A DNA stretch of 64,000 nucleotides, from contig CAWEQI010000001.1 in the NCBI GenBank assembly GCA_963811255.1, positions 372,001 through 436,000 of the forward strand. The letters run 5' to 3'. Every line of letters starts with the position of its first letter. Position 1 is the stretch's first letter. A program made the translations under genes and the position numbers. The stretch is from Croceibacterium_B sp963811255. Lineage in GTDB: Bacteria > Pseudomonadota > Alphaproteobacteria > Sphingomonadales > Sphingomonadaceae. Positions 39,034-49,300 of the stretch are shown here, one piece after another. The notes under the pieces were generated by a model that worked only from the letters and a program-made list of their open reading frames with translations, did no database searches and was not told where the DNA came from.

Positions 39034-41457
39034 ATGAAGGTCCGCATCGCGGCCGTTACAGTGGCAACGGGCATTGCCCTGGCGGCGCTCGCGGGCGCCG
39101 TTTCCGGCCCGATCGACGCGCAGCCCTCACCTTCCGCTGCCATGCCCGATGTGCCCAAGCCGATGGCCGATGCGCCGTACTGGAACCCGGCGCTGCCGAC
39201 CCAGCAGCGCGTCGCCGACCTGCTCGGGCGGATGACGCTCGACGACAAGATCGCCCAGATCACCGCGCTGTGGGACAACAAGACCGATATCGAGGATTCC
39301 AGCTACAACTTCGATCCCGCAAAGGCGACCAAGACCCATCCCGACGGCATCGGCGAAATCTCCCGCCCGTCCGACAAGCACGGTCCCGGCAGCCTCCGGG
39401 TCGAGCCGCCGCGGAGCATCGAGCAGAGCGTTGCTTACGTCAACGCGGTGCAGGAATGGGCCCGCGAGCACACCCGGCTCGGCATCCCGGTGATGTTTCA
39501 CGAGGAAGCGCTGCACGGCCTCGCAGTCAAGGACGCGACCAGTTACCCGCAGGCGATCGGCCTCGCCTCGACTTGGGACCCGGACCTGCTGCGCCTGGTC
39601 GATGCCGAGATCGCCAGCGAGGCGCGGCCGCGCGGAGTGCAGGAAGTGCTCTCGCCGGTGGTCGACGTCGCCCGCGACCCGCGCTGGGGCAGGATCGAGG
39701 AGACTTTCGGCGAAGATCCCTACCTCGCCGGGGAAATGGGCGTCGCCGCGGTAGAGGGGCTGCAAGGCGTCAGCTCTAGTCCCAAATTGTTGCCGAACCA
39801 TGTGTTCGCCACGCTCAAGCACCTGACCGGGCACGGTCAGCCGGAGAGCGGCACCAACGTCGGGCCCGCGCCGCTCGGCGAGCGCACCTTGCGGGAGTTC
39901 TTCTTCCCGCCGTTCGAGCAGGCGATAAAGCGCACCGGTGTCCAGGCGGTGATGGCCAGCTACAACGAGATCGACGGCATCCCGAGCCACTCGAACGTCT
40001 GGCTGCTGCATGACGTGCTGCGCGGCGAGTGGGGCTACAAAGGCGCGATCGTCAGCGACTATTATGCGATCGCCCAACTTATGGAGCTGCACCACATCGC
40101 GCCCGACCTCAAGACGGCGGCCGAGCTGGCGCTCAAGGCGGGCGTGGACATCGACCTGCCGACCGGCAACGCCTACGTCCACCTCAAGGAAGCGGTGCAA
40201 TCCGGCGAAGTGCCGATGAGCGAAATCGACGACGCGGTGCGGCACATCCTGACGCTGAAGTTCAACGCCGGGCTGTTCGAGAACCCATGGGCCGACCTCG
40301 CCGCGGCGGAGACATCCGACGGCCCCGCGGCGCAGGCGCTGGCGCGCAAGGCGGCGGCGGAATCGCTGGTGCTGCTGAAGAACGACGGCACCTTGCCGCT
40401 GGCCTTGCCCCCGGCGGGCGCGGCCAAGCCGACCATTGCGGTGATCGGTCCCAACGCGGACAAGGCGCACCTCGGCGGCTATTACGGTATCCCACGCCAC
40501 ACCGTCTCGCCGCTCGCCGGGATCAGGGCGCTGGTCGGCGACCGCGCCAATGTGGTCACCGCGAAAGGCGTGGTGATCACCAAGAACGACGACTGGTGGG
40601 CCGACAAAGTCGAACTCGGCGATCCGGCGAAGAATGCCCAGCGCATCGCCGAGGCGGTGGAGGTGGCGAAGAAAGCCGACGTCATCCTGCTGTTTATCGG
40701 CGACACTGAACAGACGAGCCGCGAAGGCTGGGCGACCAATCATCTCGGCGACCGCGCCTCGCTCGACTTGGTCGGCCAGCAGAACGACCTGTTCAACGCC
40801 CTGAAGGCGCTCGGCAAGCCGGTGGTCGCGGTGCTGGTGAACGGTCGCCCGCCGAGCTATCCGACCGTCGCCGCGCAGGCCAATGCGATCCTCGAGACCT
40901 GGTACGCCGGCGAGCAGCAGGGAACGGCCATCGCCGACGCGCTGTTCGGGCGGGTCAATCCCGGCGGCAAGCTGCCGGTGACGGTGGCGCGCAACGCCGG
41001 GCAGCTGCCGATGTTCTACGATTACAAGCCGAGCGCGCATCGCGGCTATCTGTTCAGCGAGGACACGCCGCTGTACCCGTTCGGCTACGGGCTCAGCTAT
41101 ACCACGTTCGCCATCGGCGCGCCGGTGCTTTCATCGCCCACGATCAAGGCGGGCGAAGGCGTCAGCGTCACCGTACCCGTCAGCAACACCGGCAGGATGG
41201 CTGGCGACGAGGTGGTGCAGGTCTACCTGCGCGACGAAGTCAGCAGTGTCACCCGGCCGGTCGAGGAGCTGTGCGGCTTCAAGCGCGTGACGCTCCGGCC
41301 GGGCGAGACGAAGCAGGTCGAAATCGCCATCCGCCCCGACAGCCTCGCGCTGTGGAACCGGAAGATGAAGCGGGTGATCGAGCCGGGCAAATTCAAGATC
41401 ATGGCCGGACCGAACTCGCAGGATCTCAAGGAGACGACGCTGACGGTGACCCAGTGA
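39034..41457 (+). CDS. GH3 beta-xylosidase/beta-glucosidase, Sec-exported
   Basis: This 807-residue protein starts at the ATG at 39034, with GGGAGAG upstream, and has a Sec signal peptide (KVRIAAVTVATGIALAALAG). The GH3 domains show RMTLDDKIAQITALWDNK, IPVMFHEEALHGLAVKDATS, SPVVDVARDPRWGRIEETFG, ATLKHLTGHGQPESGTN, YNEIDGIPSHSNVWLL and the nucleophile Asp in GAIVSDYYAIAQL. FPFGYGLSYTTF and a C-terminal FnIII-like domain (GDEVVQVYLRDEVSSVTRPV) follow. The HEEALHG pattern is typical of the GH3 branch with xylosidase and glucosidase members. It is the first gene after operator 3 and is followed without a gap by a close paralogue. Xylosidase activity is inferred from locus context. Confidence 0.9.
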   Translation: MKVRIAAVTVATGIALAALAGAVSGPIDAQPSPSAAMPDVPKPMADAPYWNPALPTQQRVADLLGRMTLDDKIAQITALWDNKTDIEDSSYNFDPAKATKTHPDGIGEISRPSDKHGPGSLRVEPPRSIEQSVAYVNAVQEWAREHTRLGIPVMFHEEALHGLAVKDATSYPQAIGLASTWDPDLLRLVDAEIASEARPRGVQEVLSPVVDVARDPRWGRIEETFGEDPYLAGEMGVAAVEGLQGVSSSPKLLPNHVFATLKHLTGHGQPESGTNVGPAPLGERTLREFFFPPFEQAIKRTGVQAVMASYNEIDGIPSHSNVWLLHDVLRGEWGYKGAIVSDYYAIAQLMELHHIAPDLKTAAELALKAGVDIDLPTGNAYVHLKEAVQSGEVPMSEIDDAVRHILTLKFNAGLFENPWADLAAAETSDGPAAQALARKAAAESLVLLKNDGTLPLALPPAGAAKPTIAVIGPNADKAHLGGYYGIPRHTVSPLAGIRALVGDRANVVTAKGVVITKNDDWWADKVELGDPAKNAQRIAEAVEVAKKADVILLFIGDTEQTSREGWATNHLGDRASLDLVGQQNDLFNALKALGKPVVAVLVNGRPPSYPTVAAQANAILETWYAGEQQGTAIADALFGRVNPGGKLPVTVARNAGQLPMFYDYKPSAHRGYLFSEDTPLYPFGYGLSYTTFAIGAPVLSSPTIKAGEGVSVTVPVSNTGRMAGDEVVQVYLRDEVSSVTRPVEELCGFKRVTLRPGETKQVEIAIRPDSLALWNRKMKRVIEPGKFKIMAGPNSQDLKETTLTVTQ

Positions 41458-43838
41458 ACCGCCGCAACGCTCTGCGCCTGCTCGCCGGCGGCAGCGCAGG
41501 CGCGCTGGCCGTTGCGCAGGCTCCGCTGGCGTTCGCGAAGGACCGGCCGCCGCTTTACAAGGACGCCAGGGCGCCGATCCCGGCGCGGATCGCCGATCTC
41601 ATCGCGCGGATGACGCTGGCCGAGAAGATCGCCCAACTGCGCGGTGTGTGGGCCGGCAAGGGGATGATGCTGACAGGCCTCGATTTCGATCCGGCCAAGG
41701 CGAGCGACAATTTCCCCGACGGCATCGGCGCGCTCGGGCGGCCGTCGGACAAGCGCGGCATTCCCGGGATCGGCCAGGCTTCGGGTGGCTCGGCCGACAA
41801 GTGGCGCACGCCGCGGCAGACGGTCGCGTTCATCAATGCGCTGCAGAGATGGGCGCTCGAAGGTACCCGGCTCGGCATTCCGGTGCTGGTCCACGAAGAA
41901 GCGCTCCACGGCTACATGGCGACGCAGGCGACGATGTTCCCGCAGGCGCTCGCGCTTTCGGGCACCTTCGATACCGACCTGATGCGCCGCGTGCAGACGA
42001 CCATCGCCGGCGAGGTTCGCGCGCGGGGCGTGCATTACGTGCTCTCGCCGGTGGTCGATATCGCCCGCGATCCGCGCTGGGGCCGGATTGAGGAAACCTA
42101 TGGCGAGGACCCATACCTCGTGTCCGAGATGGCGGTCGCCGCGGTCGAGGGGCTGCAGGGGCCGGGCAAGCCGGAGCGCCTGCCGCCCGGTCATGTCTAT
42201 GCCACGCTCAAGCATTTTACCGGGCACGGTCAGCCCGACAGCGGCACCAACGCCGGGCCGTCGGAAGCCTCGGAGCGCGAGTTGCGCGAAAGCTTCTTCC
42301 CGCCGTTCCGCGCGGCGATCGAGCGCACCGCGATCGGCGCGGTGATGCCGAGCTACAACGAGATCGACGGCGTGCCCAACCATTCGAGCGTGTGGCTGCT
42401 CGGCAAGGTGCTGCGCGGCGAATGGGGCTTCGGCGGGATCGTCTCGAGCGACTACAACGGGGTCGACCAGTTGGTCTCGCTGCACCACGTCGCCGCCGAC
42501 GATGCCGAGGCGGCGCGGCTGGCACTGACCGCGGGTGTCGACAGCGAGCTGCCGGACGGGCAGTGCTACGCGACGCTCGCCGAGCAGGTCGCCGCGGGCA
42601 CGGTCGACCCGGCGCTGATCGACCGCGCCTGCGCCCGCGTGCTGACCCTCAAGATGCGCGCCGGGCTGTTCGAGAATCCCTATGGCGATGCCGACAAGAC
42701 CGAAGCGATCACCGGCAACGCCGCGGCGCGGGCACTGGCGCTGGAAGCCGCGCGCAAGACGCCGTGCCTGTTGACCAACAGGAACGGCACCCTGCCGCTC
42801 CACCCGGCGAAGATGGGGCGGCTGGCGGTGATCGGCCCCAACGCCGCGATCGCCCGGCTCGGCGGCTATTCGAGCGTGCCGAAACAGACGGTGACGCTGA
42901 TCGAGGGGTTGCGCCAGGTCGCGCCGCAAGCCGATATCGTCACCGCGCAAGGCGTATTCATCACCACCAGCGACGACCGCTCGGTCAACGATGTCGAGCT
43001 GTTCCCGCGCGAGCGCAACCTGGCGCTGATCGCCGAAGCAGTGGAAATTGCGAAGACCGCCGACACCATCATCCTCGCCATCGGCGACACCGAGCAGACG
43101 AGCCGGGAGGGCTTCGCCAGGAACCACTTGGGCGACCGCGACGATCTCGACATCGTCGGCGAGCAGAACGACCTCGTCGATGCGCTCGCAGCGCTCGGCA
43201 AGCCGCTGGTCGCTTGCGCGATCAACGGGCGCCCGCCGAGCTGGCCCAACGTCGTCGCCAAAGCCGATGCCATTCTCGAATGCTGGTATCCCGGCCAGGA
43301 AGGCGGCACCGCGATGGCCGAGGCGCTGCTCGGCCGGATAAATCCCGGCGCCAAGCTGCCGGTCAGCGTGGTGCGCGGCGCCGGGCAGATCCCGCTGTTC
43401 TATAATCACAAACCGAGCGCGCGGCGCGGTTACCTGTTCGAGGACACAGCGCCGCTGTTCCCCTTCGGTCACGGGCTCAGCTACACCACGTTCGAGATAT
43501 CGGCGCCGCGGCTCTCGGCGACCCGGGTGGCGGCGAACCGGCCGGTCGAGATCGAAGCGACCGTTACCAACACCGGCAGCCGCGCCGGCGACGAAGTGGT
43601 CCAGCTCTACATCACTCGCACCGCTGTGCCGGTGACGCGGCCGGTGCTCGAACTCAAGGGGTTTCAGCGCGTCACCCTGGCCCCGGGCGAGAGCCGCACG
43701 GTGCGCTTCACGCTGACCCCGGCGCAGCTGGCCTACTGGGACCGGCAGATGAAGGAAGTGAACGGGCCGGGCCCGGTCGCGGTCCACGTCGGCAACAGCT
43801 CGGCCAGCCTCAAATCGGCGGAATTCGTCGTCGCATGA
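41454..43838 (+). CDS. GH3 beta-xylosidase/beta-glucosidase, Tat-exported paralogue
   Basis: The GTG at 41454 overlaps the previous GH3 stop (GTGA). The 794-residue product has a twin-arginine-type signal (VNRRNALRLLAGGSAGALAV), unlike its neighbour. Its motifs run parallel to the first GH3: RMTLAEKIAQLRGVWAGKG, VLVHEEALHGYMATQATMF, SPVVDIARDPRWGRIEETYG, HFTGHGQPDSGTN, nucleophile Asp in GGIVSSDYNGVDQL, FPFGHGLSYTTF, and a final FnIII-like domain. It is clearly a duplicate that has diverged in substrate loops. Two differently exported GH3 enzymes in one operon suggest complementary specificity, for example xylobiose against decorated or longer oligosaccharides. Confidence 0.9.
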   Translation: MNRRNALRLLAGGSAGALAVAQAPLAFAKDRPPLYKDARAPIPARIADLIARMTLAEKIAQLRGVWAGKGMMLTGLDFDPAKASDNFPDGIGALGRPSDKRGIPGIGQASGGSADKWRTPRQTVAFINALQRWALEGTRLGIPVLVHEEALHGYMATQATMFPQALALSGTFDTDLMRRVQTTIAGEVRARGVHYVLSPVVDIARDPRWGRIEETYGEDPYLVSEMAVAAVEGLQGPGKPERLPPGHVYATLKHFTGHGQPDSGTNAGPSEASERELRESFFPPFRAAIERTAIGAVMPSYNEIDGVPNHSSVWLLGKVLRGEWGFGGIVSSDYNGVDQLVSLHHVAADDAEAARLALTAGVDSELPDGQCYATLAEQVAAGTVDPALIDRACARVLTLKMRAGLFENPYGDADKTEAITGNAAARALALEAARKTPCLLTNRNGTLPLHPAKMGRLAVIGPNAAIARLGGYSSVPKQTVTLIEGLRQVAPQADIVTAQGVFITTSDDRSVNDVELFPRERNLALIAEAVEIAKTADTIILAIGDTEQTSREGFARNHLGDRDDLDIVGEQNDLVDALAALGKPLVACAINGRPPSWPNVVAKADAILECWYPGQEGGTAMAEALLGRINPGAKLPVSVVRGAGQIPLFYNHKPSARRGYLFEDTAPLFPFGHGLSYTTFEISAPRLSATRVAANRPVEIEATVTNTGSRAGDEVVQLYITRTAVPVTRPVLELKGFQRVTLAPGESRTVRFTLTPAQLAYWDRQMKEVNGPGPVAVHVGNSSASLKSAEFVVA

Positions 43839-45142
43839 GCACCGCCCCGCCTCTCGCATCCGCGCAACAGAAGGTCGGTCGCTATCGCTGGTCGATCTGC
43901 GCGCTGTTGTTCTGCGTGATCACCATCAATTACGTCGACCGGCAGGTGATCGGCGTGCTCAAGCCGCTGATCTCGCAGGACATGGGCTGGAGCGAGGTCG
44001 ATTACGGCAACATCGTCACCGCGTTCCAGGCGAGCTACGGCATCGGTCTGCTGATCGTCAGCCGCTGGCTCGATCGGGTCGGCACCCGCACGGGCATGGC
44101 GCTGGCCATCGCGCTGTGGAGTGTCGCCGCGGCTTTCCATGCGGTCGCGCGCACGGTGCTCGCCTTCATCCTCGCCCGGGCCGCCCTGGGCCTCGCCGAA
44201 AGCGCTGCTTACCCGGGGGCGGTCAAATCGGTCGCCGAGTGGTTCCCACGCCGGGAGCGCGCGCTCGGCGTCGGCATTCTCAACGCCGGCGCCAACGTCG
44301 GCGTGCTGTTGACGCCGATCGTCGGCATCATGGTCGCCGGTATCTGGGGCTGGCGGGCGGCGTTCCTCGCCACCGGTCTCCTCGGGCTGGCGGTGCTGGT
44401 GGCCTGGCTCCGGCTCTATCGCCTGCCGCAAGACCACGCCGGAATTACCGAGGCCGAACGCGCGCACATCGCGCAAGACGGCGAGGATGCCGCCGGCCGG
44501 CCGCTCGGCTGGGCGGCGGCGCTCGGCCAGCGGCAGGCGTGGTTCTTCATCGCCGGCAAGTTCTTTACCGATCCTGTTTGGTATCTCTTCTTGTTTTGGC
44601 TGCCCGACTTCTTTTCCAAGACCCAGCAGATGGACCTGTTCCCGAAGGGGCAAGGCAGCGTGTTTGCGACCATCGGCCCGGCGCTGATCGGCGTCTATCT
44701 GCTGGCCGACATCGGCTCGATCGCCGGCGGCTGGCTCTCCTCGCACCTGATCCAGCGCGGCTGGAGCGTCAATCGCGCGCGCAAGACCACGCTGTTCCTC
44801 GCCGCCTTGTGCGCGCTGCCGCTGGTCAGCGTGGCGAGCATCGGCAACGCCGGCGTGGTCGTGCTGCTGATCGGCCTCGGCACCGCCGGACACCAGGCGT
44901 TTTCGTCGAACATCTTCACGATGATCTCCGACCTGTACCCGCGCCGGGCGGTGGCGACCGTCGCCGGGATGGGCGGGGCGGCGGGCGCCGTCGGCGGAAT
45001 CCTCATCGCCCAGGCGACCGGGTGGACGCTGCAGCTGACCGGCTCCTACGTTCCGATCGTGCTCTACGCCGGGGTCGCCTACTTGCTGGCGTTCGCGGTG
45101 ATTCACCTGCTGGTGCCGCGGATGGAGCCTGTGCCGGTATGA
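43835..45142 (+). CDS. MFS transporter, hexuronate/anion-cation symporter type
   Basis: This 435-residue protein with about twelve membrane segments overlaps the GH3 stop by ATGA. Its start YRWSICALLFCVITINYVDR and the following RQVIGVLKPLISQDMGWSE match the ExuT/ACS branch of the major facilitator superfamily. Other typical elements are FPRRERALGVGILNAGANVG, WRAAFLATGLLGL and LPQDHAGITEAERAHI. In a locus with GH67 and GH10, the probable cargo is glucuronate, 4-O-methyl-glucuronate or an aldouronic acid released in the periplasm. It is the third gene of the operator-3 plus-strand operon and overlaps the xylanase gene. Specificity is inferred. Confidence 0.87.
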   Translation: MSTAPPLASAQQKVGRYRWSICALLFCVITINYVDRQVIGVLKPLISQDMGWSEVDYGNIVTAFQASYGIGLLIVSRWLDRVGTRTGMALAIALWSVAAAFHAVARTVLAFILARAALGLAESAAYPGAVKSVAEWFPRRERALGVGILNAGANVGVLLTPIVGIMVAGIWGWRAAFLATGLLGLAVLVAWLRLYRLPQDHAGITEAERAHIAQDGEDAAGRPLGWAAALGQRQAWFFIAGKFFTDPVWYLFLFWLPDFFSKTQQMDLFPKGQGSVFATIGPALIGVYLLADIGSIAGGWLSSHLIQRGWSVNRARKTTLFLAALCALPLVSVASIGNAGVVVLLIGLGTAGHQAFSSNIFTMISDLYPRRAVATVAGMGGAAGAVGGILIAQATGWTLQLTGSYVPIVLYAGVAYLLAFAVIHLLVPRMEPVPV

Positions 45143-46284
45143 GCCTTTCGCTGACCCGGCGCGGGGCGCTGGCGGGGTTGGCGGCGATGCCGATCGCCGC
45201 CGCGGCACGGCCCGCGTTGACGGCTGGCGCGCCGAAGGTCCCCGTGCCCTTCCTCGACGCACTGGCGATGCGATCGGGCCGCCGTTTCGGCAGCGCGATC
45301 AACGCGCGTCCGGGCGGCGGATCGATCCACAATCCGGCCTATGCCGCGATCGTCGCCGGTGAGTGCGGCCTCGTCGTGCCCGAGAACGAGCTCAAGTGGC
45401 AGGCGAGTCGACCGGGGCCGAACACGTTCGACTTCACGGGCATGGACGCGATCGTCCGCTGGGCCCAGGCGCATGGCTTGGCGATCCGCGGGCATACCCT
45501 GTTGTGGGACCGACCGAAGTGGTTTCCGAAGTGGCTCAACGATTACGATTTCGGCGCCAATCCGGCGCGCGAGGCCGAGCGGCTGCTGACCACCCACATC
45601 CGCACGGTGACCGACCGCTACCGCGGCGTGATCCATAGCTACGACGTGGTCAACGAGGCGATCGATCACGACACGCATGGCACGATGGAGACCAGCCTCA
45701 GCCGCGCGCTAGGCAGTTCGAACGCGGTGATCGATCTCGCGTTCCACACAGCGCGCGAACAGCTGCCGGACGCGCAGCTGGTCTACAACGATTACATGAG
45801 CTGGGAACCGGCGCACCGGGCGCATTGCGCCGACGTGCTGCGCCTGCTCGAGGGCTTCCGCAAGCGCGGCACGCCGGTCGACGCGCTTGGCGTGCAGTCA
45901 CATATCGAGATGTTCGGCCTCGACCCCGCGACCGGCGTCGGGCCTTATCTCGAGGTCGAGTGGCGCCGTTTCCTCGATGAGGTGGTGGCGATGGACTACA
46001 AGCTGCTGGTCACCGAGTTCGACGTCAAGGATAAGGCGTTGCCCAGGAATGTCGCTGTGCGCGACGAGCGGGTGGCCGACTTCGCCCGGCGCTATTTCGA
46101 CCTGATGCTCGACTACGAGGAGCTCGGCGACGTACTCGCCTGGGGCATGGTCGACCGTTTCAACTGGCTCCAGGGCTTCGCCCCGCGCGACGATCATCTC
46201 GAGGTGCGCGGCAGCCCTTACGGCGATGATTATCGTCCCACCCCGCTGCGCACGGCGCTGGCGCACGCTTTCGAAACCGCCTGA
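45139..46284 (+). CDS. GH10 endo-1,4-beta-xylanase
   Basis: This 381-residue protein starts at the ATG at 45139, overlapping the transporter stop. A Tat-like signal (SLTRRGALAGLAAMPIAAAA) precedes a single GH10 barrel: FGSAINARPG, GLVVPENELKWQASRP, IRGHTLLWDRPKWFPKWL, the acid/base Glu in SYDVVNEAIDHDTHG, QLVYNDYMSWEP, VDALGVQSHIEMFG, the nucleophile Glu in KLLVTEFDVKDKA, and LAWGMVDRFNWLQGF. No carbohydrate-binding module is present, typical of periplasmic GH10 enzymes that cut imported xylo-oligosaccharides. It ends the operon and a hairpin follows 9 bases later. Confidence 0.93.
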   Translation: MSLSLTRRGALAGLAAMPIAAAARPALTAGAPKVPVPFLDALAMRSGRRFGSAINARPGGGSIHNPAYAAIVAGECGLVVPENELKWQASRPGPNTFDFTGMDAIVRWAQAHGLAIRGHTLLWDRPKWFPKWLNDYDFGANPAREAERLLTTHIRTVTDRYRGVIHSYDVVNEAIDHDTHGTMETSLSRALGSSNAVIDLAFHTAREQLPDAQLVYNDYMSWEPAHRAHCADVLRLLEGFRKRGTPVDALGVQSHIEMFGLDPATGVGPYLEVEWRRFLDEVVAMDYKLLVTEFDVKDKALPRNVAVRDERVADFARRYFDLMLDYEELGDVLAWGMVDRFNWLQGFAPRDDHLEVRGSPYGDDYRPTPLRTALAHAFETA

Positions 46285-46292
46285 AAACAAGA

Positions 46293-46320
46293 GCGCCGCC
46301 GTTCCGGAGAACGGCGGCGC
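46293..46320 (-). terminator. Terminator hairpin between the xylanase and TonB receptor genes
   Basis: A perfect 12-bp inverted repeat (GCGCCGCCGTTC / GAACGGCGGCGC) with loop CGGA lies between two convergent genes. On the minus strand it is followed by CTTGTTTTC, a short T-rich run, so it suits the TonB receptor transcript best. It has no T-run on the plus side but may still slow readthrough from the xylanase operon. Confidence 0.75.
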
Positions 46321-46355
46321 GTTGAGAGCCGCGAAAGGGAGAATCGCGGCGTCGA

Positions 46356-49300
46356 CTAGAAGCTGCCCCTGACGATGAATGAGAAGCGCCGGTCGTTCAT
46401 GAAATAGGAGCGCGGCGCCAGCTTGTCCGGATCGCCGGTATAGGCCTGCTCGGTCTTGGTCACCTCGTTGAGCAGGTTCACCGCCTGGACGCCGACCTTT
46501 ATGTGCGACGTGATGTTATAGAAGATGGAGCCGTCCAGCTGCCCGGTCGGGGCGTTGAAGATCGAGAAGTAGGGGATGATCACGTCCGAGGCCGTGAGCA
46601 GGAACCGCGAGCGCCAGTTGTAGGCGAAGCGGACGCTTAGCGGCCCCTTCTCGTAGAACGCTGCGACGTTGACGTTGTGCTTCGACAATTGCTCGAGCGG
46701 CAGGTTGCCCGGCTTCACCGGCGAGGTGTTGGCGACGCCGCCGCCATTGAGGAAGCTGTTCGGCAGGCCCGAACTGTCGATGTAAGTATAGTTGGCGCTC
46801 ACCCCGAAACCGGACAGCAGTCCGGGCAGGAAGTCGAAGGTCTGCTGGTAGGCGACCTCGAAGCCCTTGATCTTGCCGTGGCCGTGGTAGTTCGCCGGAC
46901 CGCGAATGATGATGTCCCGGGTATCGCCAAGGTCGTTGGTGAACGTCTCCGTCCTGACGGATTGATAGAAGAAGTTGTGGATGTCTTTATAGAACGCGTC
47001 GACCGTCAGTGAGCCGACGCGGGCGAAATACCATTCGAAGGTGGCGTCGAATTGCCACGCGGTCGCCGGCTTGAGGGTCGGGTCGCCAGCCGTTGCCGTG
47101 AGATTGCCGGTGGTGTCGAGCCCGGCGGTGAAATAGTCGCGGATGTAGCCGTTCTCCGGCCGCGCGAGCACCTTCGAGGCCGCGAAGCGGAGGATGATGT
47201 CGTCGGTGATGCCGAACTTGAGGTTCAGGCTTGGCAGGAAGTAGTCGTAGTGGTTGGTTACAGTCTCGGCGACAGGAGTGCTGTTGGCAACGAAGTTCTG
47301 CAGCGCCGCATAGCCTGCCGGGCCGAGGTTGCAGACACCGCCGGGCCGCGATGGCGTCCCGAACGGCCGGTTCGCGATAGCGCAGCGTCCCGGAGTATCG
47401 ATGACGACATCGCCCGTGACTGGGTCAATGTGAGTGATATTGTCGTACGGCTGATCGATGCCGAGCGCCTGCTGCGTGCCGATGCCGATCACGCCCGAAG
47501 AGTTGAGATGCGTGGAAACCCACCGCACGCCGACGTTGCCCGAAAGCCGCACCGTACCCAGGTCGCCGCCGAAATTGAGCATCGCGTATGCGGCGAAATC
47601 CTTCTGGTGGACCGGCTGGATCTCGGACGGCAGGTAAGGCGTCCCGGGAACCACGCCTGAACGATCGCTCAGTTGGTTCCAGGTCGAGCTGCCTCCCTGG
47701 GCGCTGTACATGTCCTCGATGCTGTGGGCGAAATCGACCGCGCCGGAGTAGTTGTTGATCAGATCGCCGGTGTAATAATAGGCGCCCGGAGGTCCGGGCA
47801 CCTGGCCGCGGAAGAAGTTCGGGAAATCGTAGAAGGCGATCTGGTCCTGCGGGACGTCGGCAAAGTTGATCGGACGGGTGCCGCCCCACACTTCGCTCAA
47901 CATGCCCCAGTTGTAGGTAGTGTAGCGGACCGTCTGGTCGACATCGGAATAGCGGGCGCCGGCCTTCACGCTGCGGATGAACGAGGTGTCGTCGAACTTG
48001 TATTCGGCGTCGCCCTTGAGCGCCCACTGGCGGCCGGTGCTGTCCTCCATGTGGTCCATCGCCGACCGCCAGAACTGGAAGTGAGGATCGGTGAAGTAGG
48101 TTTGGTCGGTCGCCGCCGCCAATTGCGGACTCGGTGACGACCAAGTGTAGGCCAGGGTGCTCGGCTTGTGCGGGATGATCACCGGCAGGTTGCCGGTCAG
48201 GTCGAGTTCCTGGTCGGTGAAGTTCGACCCCCAAATGCCAAAGTCGAGGTTCTGCACATGCGACTTGGCATATTGCGCATCGCCCCACACGGTCAGCCGG
48301 TCGTTCACGTCGGACTTGAAGTTGAGACTCCAGTCCTGGTTGAGGGTATCTTCGTGGACCATCCGGCGAACGAGCGCCGACTGCATGCCGCCGATCGGCA
48401 CGTAGGGATCGTTCGGGCTGGTGGTGTTCCCGCGCCAGCCGTTGCTGGGATTAGTGATGTAACCCGATTGGAACAGGTTGTTCTCGTCATAAACGTAGTT
48501 CGTGAACGAACCGACCGGGCATTGCGCGCGCGCCTGTTGCGAGGCGTTCGGCGCCGGGTGGCCGGAGCTGTCGATCGAGATCGGGCCGTTGGCGTTCTGC
48601 TGGCAGCCGAGCGGATAGGTGTTGTAGTCCGACAGATCGGACGAGGTTTCGAACGTGCGTTCGCCCCAGTTGCCGATCGCATGCGAGCGGATGTACTCGG
48701 CCGTGATCAGCGTTCCGTGGTCCGCCGTTTCGAACTGCGCCGAGGCCGAGAAGCCGTCGCGCTTGCGATCGAATTCCTGCGTACGGAACTGACCGCCAAT
48801 GGGAGCGTAGCGAACGTCCGCGTAATCGGCGAAGCCATCGGCGCCCGGCGTTTCGGGCGTGCCGCAGTCGGACCCCGCCGGCGGTAGGGTCATCGTATCT
48901 GTATCGCTCGGTAAGGGATTGCGGCAGACGAGGGTATCGGTGGTGTTCGAGGCCACCACCCGCGTGTTGTCGCGCGTCTGGAAGTTGGAAATCTGCGCGC
49001 CGTCGGCTCGGCTCTTGATCCGCGAATAGGATGCGCTGACCAGCACGCCGAAGGTCCCGCCGCCGCTGGTCTCCCAGGTATCGCTGAGCAGGCCGGAAAT
49101 CGTCGGCGTCCACTTCTTCCGGAAGTCGCCGTAGTTCGCCTCGGCGTCGAAGGCGATGTGGAAACCCTTGTTGTCGAACGGCTTGCGGGTGTTGAGATTG
49201 ACCGTGCCGGCCAGCCCGCCTTCGATCATGTCGGCGGTGGAGTTCTTCGAGACGATCACCGAGCCGAGCAGTTCGGACGGGACGTCGGCGAAATTGAGCG

